Made by a program: the position numbers and the translations under genes. Below the pieces are notes generated by a model that did not search any database, was not told the origin of the DNA, and was given only the letters and a program-made list of their open reading frames with translations. Of a DNA stretch of 64,000 nucleotides, positions 60,487 to 64,000 are shown piece by piece; position 1 is the first letter of the stretch, and every line of letters begins with the position of its first letter. The DNA comes from Ligilactobacillus pabuli (GTDB lineage: Bacteria; Bacillota; Bacilli; Lactobacillales; Lactobacillaceae): the NCBI RefSeq assembly GCF_022836475.1, contig NZ_BQXH01000013.1, positions 1-64,000 of the forward strand. Direction: 5' to 3'.

Positions 60487-61138
60487 ATTTTTTCTGTTGA
60501 CTGCGTTTCACTGCTTGTTGATAACCAGTAGAATATTCCATACTTTGTGCGTAGGCATCTGCCAGTGAGTCCAACATTCTTTTATTCGTTGGAATCTGTT
60601 TTTTAGCCTGTTTTTGTTGGTGCCCACGTTGCTTGCCAGCATTACGTTGGCTGCGTTCTTGGTGACGCTGCTGGCTTTGCTGGTAGCGTTGTTGGTCTCG
60701 CTGATTTTGCTTATCTCGCAATTTAGTTTCAATGCCCTTACCATAAGTCTTGTTGTTGCGCCGAAAAGTTTGCGGCTCATTCACGATTTGATCCGTAAAA
60801 TGTGACTGGCGATAATGTTTGGTATTGAATAATGGCCCGCCTGGAACATGTTGAATCCCGCGCGACTCATCATTGGGTGCCAGTGAACGATACCGCTGGT
60901 GTTGATTATGCCGAATTTGTTGGCGCATCATTTTACTAGCTAAATGGTCATTATTGTTAATGGCTCGTTCTGAGGTATGCGCACTTTTTTGCGCCGTTCG
61001 CCCAGTTTTACGCTGCGGGACATTTTGGTGTAAGATCCATTTGGCATAGAACCGGTTGCCAAGCACTAACAACCAAATCAAGAGGGCAAAAAACACAGCT
61101 ATCATTAGCAAAGAAATTACGATCGCAAATATTGTCAT
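60485..61138 (-). CDS. membrane-anchored basic Gln/Arg-rich protein, unknown function
   Basis: The 217-residue protein has one N-terminal membrane helix (about 4-27) and a long hydrophilic, strongly basic tail with low-complexity Gln/Arg/His tracts (about 140-195), probably extended or disordered. It follows the SPFH gene by 34 bp and belongs to the same operon. GGGAGGT precedes the start. I do not recognise a family. Confidence 0.75.
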   Translation of the reverse strand: MTIFAIVISLLMIAVFFALLIWLLVLGNRFYAKWILHQNVPQRKTGRTAQKSAHTSERAINNNDHLASKMMRQQIRHNQHQRYRSLAPNDESRGIQHVPGGPLFNTKHYRQSHFTDQIVNEPQTFRRNNKTYGKGIETKLRDKQNQRDQQRYQQSQQRHQERSQRNAGKQRGHQQKQAKKQIPTNKRMLDSLADAYAQSMEYSTGYQQAVKRSQQKK

Positions 61139-61171
61139 TTCATCGACCTCCCTACTGAAAACGGGTCTGTC

Positions 61172-62011
61172 CTAGTCTTGTTGACTAGCCGGAGCTTCTT
61201 GTTTTTCCTTAATAGCCTGGGCTAAGACGGCTGTCTGACCAAACTGGCTGCTGCCATCATTTGGCACAACCACCATGTTAGCTTTCGACTTAGCCAACTC
61301 GCTGTAGGCTGCAATCGATTGATTTTTGAAGTAGCGTTGGTCAGTATTGCTTAACCCAGCTTGAACTGTATCGATTCGATAACGTTCCGCATCGGCACGT
61401 GTTCTTGTTGCTTGAGCCTGAGCACTGGCGGTTGCCATCAACGCATTATTTTGGGCTTCGTTAGTCAAGCGAATTGATTCAGCCTCACCTTGAGCCTGGG
61501 CGATGGCAGCAATTCGTTCCCGGTCCGCCGTTAACTGTTTGTCCATCGCGCGTTGAATTTCATCTGAGGGCAGCAGTTCATCAATGTTGATCCGATCAAC
61601 GTTGATCCCATAAGTGTTAGTTAAATCTCCGATTGCTTCCGCTAGATCTGCGTTGATTCGGGCAGTCGAACCTAAAGCATCGTTTAACTCCATTCGTCCA
61701 ATAATATCACGTAAATGACCACGAACTAACTGGGCCATTGATTCAACTGAATCCGTGTTATTGTATTCATATTTCATCGAGTCAGTCACATGATAGTTCA
61801 AGGTCACTGACGTCGAAACTTCAGCGTTGTCTTTCGTAATAATTGAATAATGGGGTAATTCAATTGGTTGCATTGCCAAACTAACAGTCCGGATCCCCTG
61901 AATAAAAGGAATGTAAAAATGCAAACCTGCTTCAACTGTGTGTTTGTATTTGCCAAACCATTCTACTAATCCCTGGCAATTTTGCGGGACGATTTTAATT
62001 CCAAATGCCAT
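61172..62011 (-). CDS. SPFH/Band 7 (stomatin/prohibitin-like) protein
   Basis: The 279-residue protein has a clear SPFH domain: VPQNCQGLVEWFGKYKHTVEAGLHFYIPFI, then SVTLNYHVTD, AQLVRGHLRDIIGRMELNDAL and YGINVDRINIDELLPSDEIQRAMDKQLTADRERIAAIAQAQGEAESI leading into an Ala/Gln-rich coiled coil. No N-terminal membrane helix is seen, so membrane contact must come from the SPFH domain or a partner. SPFH proteins organise membrane microdomains and are typically encoded beside NfeD proteins; here the upstream gene carries an NfeD-like C-terminus. Confidence 0.92.
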   Translation of the reverse strand: MAFGIKIVPQNCQGLVEWFGKYKHTVEAGLHFYIPFIQGIRTVSLAMQPIELPHYSIITKDNAEVSTSVTLNYHVTDSMKYEYNNTDSVESMAQLVRGHLRDIIGRMELNDALGSTARINADLAEAIGDLTNTYGINVDRINIDELLPSDEIQRAMDKQLTADRERIAAIAQAQGEAESIRLTNEAQNNALMATASAQAQATRTRADAERYRIDTVQAGLSNTDQRYFKNQSIAAYSELAKSKANMVVVPNDGSSQFGQTAVLAQAIKEKQEAPASQQD

Positions 62012-62021
62012 CTGCTTCTCC

Positions 62022-62363
62022 TCATTTCTGTATTGGTTTAATGGTTAAAATATTACCAACCGCTTCAACGACCAAATATGGAATTTCCGGCTGAATTGGC
62101 TGGTTATCACTGGTCAAATAGCGATAGTAGATCCCGTTAACTAACACTAATCCGCTATCAGCAAAAATTTTGGCCGGCGGAACAACTTCATTTAAAATCA
62201 GACGACTTTCCATCGTCGAGTTAGAAACCGCTGTTTCATCAACTGCTTGTTGCACGCTTTCGACAACCATCTGATTAATACTAAGATGCTTTTTAGCTGC
62301 GACTTGTTTTAACCTTTGATAGAGATCTTCTGGAAATCGAATGGTCGTCATTTTTGTTTCCAT
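62022..62363 (-). CDS. ribbon-helix-helix protein with NfeD-like OB-fold C-terminus (proposed fusion)
   Basis: The 113-residue protein has two parts. Residues 1-45 look like a ribbon-helix-helix/Arc-type DNA-binding domain (TTIRFPEDLYQRLKQVAAKKHLSINQMVVESVQQAV). Residues about 60-113 (AKIFADSGLVLVNGIYYRYL...PYLVVEAVGNILTIKPI) match the short beta-barrel pattern of the soluble NfeD C-terminal domain. NfeD partners SPFH proteins, and this gene lies 10 bp before one. The start at 62363 follows AGAGGTGA; an upstream ATG at 62381 is less likely. The domain reading is inference. Confidence 0.75.
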   Translation of the reverse strand: METKMTTIRFPEDLYQRLKQVAAKKHLSINQMVVESVQQAVDETAVSNSTMESRLILNEVVPPAKIFADSGLVLVNGIYYRYLTSDNQPIQPEIPYLVVEAVGNILTIKPIQK

Positions 62364-62489
62364 TGTTCTCACCTCTCTCATTTCAATTTGATATCACACT
62401 GATATTATATATTAGTCAGTTGCCAAATGTAAAGCTTAATGCTTCCTAGAAAAAATAAGCCAGGCACAACCCGTACAAACTATTTTTAC

Positions 62490-62524
62490 GGCACCAAAAA
62501 AGACCCCTGCCTTACGCAGAAGTC
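62490..62524 (-). terminator. terminator of the 126-aa membrane protein gene
   Basis: On the minus strand GACTTCTGC pairs with GCAGGGGTC, followed by six T residues. Confidence 0.75.
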
Positions 62525-62543
62525 ACGACAATTGAATATTCAA

Positions 62544-62924
62544 TTAGATTATACTAAAGACGGCGAAGTAGAAAATAACTGCCTCGATCGTCAAGAATAA
62601 TTGGGCCACACTCAGTACACTGCCAACCGTCATTGCTTTGACTGGCGACTCAATCCGTCCAATTCTCTCATCATTACCAAGCCATGACAACAAAAGCGTA
62701 AGCATTGGGAAGACAAAAACTAAAATTTTTGGCTGTCCAAATAAACTTAGAGCATTTAATGTCATTTGTATGGGAATTTCCCGTGGCAAGTAGATCAGCA
62801 AAACCAGCGCCAATACAAACTCGAACATCCCGAAGATTGCAAAGACCGCGGGGATCTTGTGGTAATAATCGCTAAACTTAGCCAAATAGATCACTCCAAA
62901 TATAGATTTCTTTTCGTTCTCCAT
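62544..62924 (-). CDS. small integral membrane protein (DUF1648-like), unknown function
   Basis: The 126-residue protein has four predicted membrane helices. The segment YLPREIPIQMTLNALSLFGQPKILVFVFP recalls the DUF1648 pattern (LP..IP.H....G...), but the similarity is weak. The ribosome binding site is poor (ACGGAA). It is monocistronic, with its own terminator. Confidence 0.7.
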   Translation of the reverse strand: MENEKKSIFGVIYLAKFSDYYHKIPAVFAIFGMFEFVLALVLLIYLPREIPIQMTLNALSLFGQPKILVFVFPMLTLLLSWLGNDERIGRIESPVKAMTVGSVLSVAQLFLTIEAVIFYFAVFSII

Positions 62925-63024
62925 TTCCGTTTCTATTATTATCTTACCACGAAATTAGCAGCGTGAAAAAGAAATCAGCTAAGTCTGGTTAAATTTTACC
63001 AATGGGATTCTCGCCGCTAATTTA

Positions 63025-64000
63025 TCAAAAATGACAAGCGTCCGCCCGCCAGGTATCTCTGGCAGTTTGCACAACTATCGCTAATTTATGCCACTGCTGC
63101 TGTTCAGTTAAATCATTGCCGTCAGCTGTTGAAGCAAAACCGCATTGAGTCGATAGTCCCAAATTTCTAAGCGGCACAATCTCAGCTGCTTCCAAAATTT
63201 GATGCTGCAATGCACGTTTTGGTTCTAGCTGCGGCGATTTTGTTGTCACTAACCCTAACACGAAAACTGCTTGCGGCTGGGCGCGGTGGATCTGTGCCAA
63301 CGGTTCAAAGTTGCCATCAGCCTGCGGATCATCATACTCCATAAAAAAGGCATCATATGGCAATTGCTGCAAAACATGCACGATCGATGCATAGGTGCCG
63401 CCGCCCAACGAAGAAGAATGAAAGTTACCCCGACAAATGTGGGTCGCAAAGATCAAATCGTCCGGTGCACTAGCAATGATTTCTTGAATCAAACTAACGA
63501 TCTCATCTTCCAATTTTTCAACGCGTTCCTCATTTTCTGCGCCCTGCATTCCGGCAACTGGCAAGGTCACACCCAATAACCATGGATCATCAAGTTGGAT
63601 GTAGCGTAACCCAAGTTCATAAAAACGATTGATCGTTTGTTGGTAAACTTTCAAAATATCAGCTAAATAATCTGCCCGGCTCGCGTAAAAGTCACGGTAG
63701 TTGTCGATTACCGCAAAGTCGCCTTCAAATAGCAACGGGGTTGGTGCAGGAATTGTGACTTTGGCTTGGACTCCCAAGGGTAAAATGCTGTGTAAAAACT
63801 CAAAATCAGTGAAAAATGGGTGGTCTGGTGCATAGGCTAATTTGCCATTCAATTTTAAACCATCAGCGACTAATTCTTGTCCACTAAAATTCAACTTAAA
63901 GCCATCTGGAACAACCTCAACCCCATTCAGTCCGGCCAAGAAGTCCAAGAAAAAATTTTCCCGATTAAATTCGCCATCAGAAACAACGTGTAATCCATGT
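63025..64000 (-). CDS. cobalamin-independent methionine synthase family protein (YxjG/YxjH-like), C-terminal part
   Basis: The gene runs off the right edge; the frame continues to base 64000 (..HGLHVVSDGEFNRENFFLDFL). About 324 residues are visible. The catalytic barrel of the MetE C-terminal type is seen: YIQLDDPWLL, the zinc ligands His and Cys in THICRGNFHSSS, Glu in FFMEYDDPQADG, and Cys in LGLSTQCGFASTADGN. The short YxjG/H form is thought to methylate homocysteine using folate or another methyl donor. The TTG at 63948 is not the real start because the frame is open beyond it. Confidence 0.92.
   Translation of the reverse strand, partial: HGLHVVSDGEFNRENFFLDFLAGLNGVEVVPDGFKLNFSGQELVADGLKLNGKLAYAPDHPFFTDFEFLHSILPLGVQAKVTIPAPTPLLFEGDFAVIDNYRDFYASRADYLADILKVYQQTINRFYELGLRYIQLDDPWLLGVTLPVAGMQGAENEERVEKLEDEIVSLIQEIIASAPDDLIFATHICRGNFHSSSLGGGTYASIVHVLQQLPYDAFFMEYDDPQADGNFEPLAQIHRAQPQAVFVLGLVTTKSPQLEPKRALQHQILEAAEIVPLRNLGLSTQCGFASTADGNDLTEQQQWHKLAIVVQTARDTWRADACHF

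Overview
The window looks like a chromosomal segment of a low-to-moderate GC lactic acid bacterium (family Lactobacillaceae). The evidence is a sigma-54/LevR-type mannose PTS with manO, maltose phosphorylase plus beta-phosphoglucomutase, a C69 dipeptidase, a water-forming NADH oxidase, strong AGGAGG-type ribosome binding sites and frequent TTG/GTG starts. I do not assign a species. The first ~58 bases are the 5' end of a 16S rRNA gene on the minus strand, preceded by two tandem rRNA promoters.

Layout. 0.6-7.7 kb: mannose PTS operon (extra IIB, IIAB, IIC, IID, ManO) on the minus strand, with a textbook -24/-12 promoter and its PRD-type activator gene. 7.9-16.2 kb: alpha-carbonic anhydrase, OppA-like lipoprotein, UbiB-family kinase, Hsp20, a long non-coding transcript unit, RarA. 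16.7-20.5 kb: menaquinone genes menI/menB/menE and an MDR oxidoreductase. 20.9-33 kb: folD/fchA, MFS pump, frameshifted beta-hydroxyacid dehydrogenase, alpha/beta hydrolase, acyltransferase, ArsR/CDF metal pair, BNR-repeat protein, NAD(P)HX epimerase, orphan GTPase. 33-38 kb: PepD, DegV, lipoprotein, DJ-1. 38.5-52.7 kb: complete maltose/maltodextrin cluster (malK, malA-like, malG, malF, malE, neopullulanase, alpha-glucosidase, malR, pgmB, mapA) with three matching LacI-type operators. 53-64 kb: small unknown gene, GNAT, NADH oxidase, P-type ATPase, lipoprotein, an RHH-NfeD-like/SPFH cassette and a truncated MetE-like gene.

The most striking content is non-coding. About 30 copies (roughly 20 near-complete) of a ~120 bp element occur between genes. 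All copies share end sequences and a nested-stem architecture, but their stems come in at least five sequence types in which the left arm matches the right arm of the same copy. Compensatory changes and strand-specific G-U wobbles indicate a structured RNA read from one strand. In eight loci the copies sit directly behind a stop codon, in sense orientation and usually before a rho-independent terminator; in the mapA leader they sit in the 5' UTR. Some copies are chimeras whose junction lies in the central loop.

Two further non-coding features stand out. Five arrays of short hairpins (8.6, 20.7, 35.9, 49.5 and 54.7 kb; four stem families, since the 20.7 and 49.5 kb arrays share one 41 bp family) have a nearly invariant 41-42 bp period. 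A ~790 nt non-coding transcription unit (about 14.00-14.79 kb) has its own promoter and terminator, and its first 13 nt pair perfectly with a site 500 nt downstream, which suggests a large ornate RNA.
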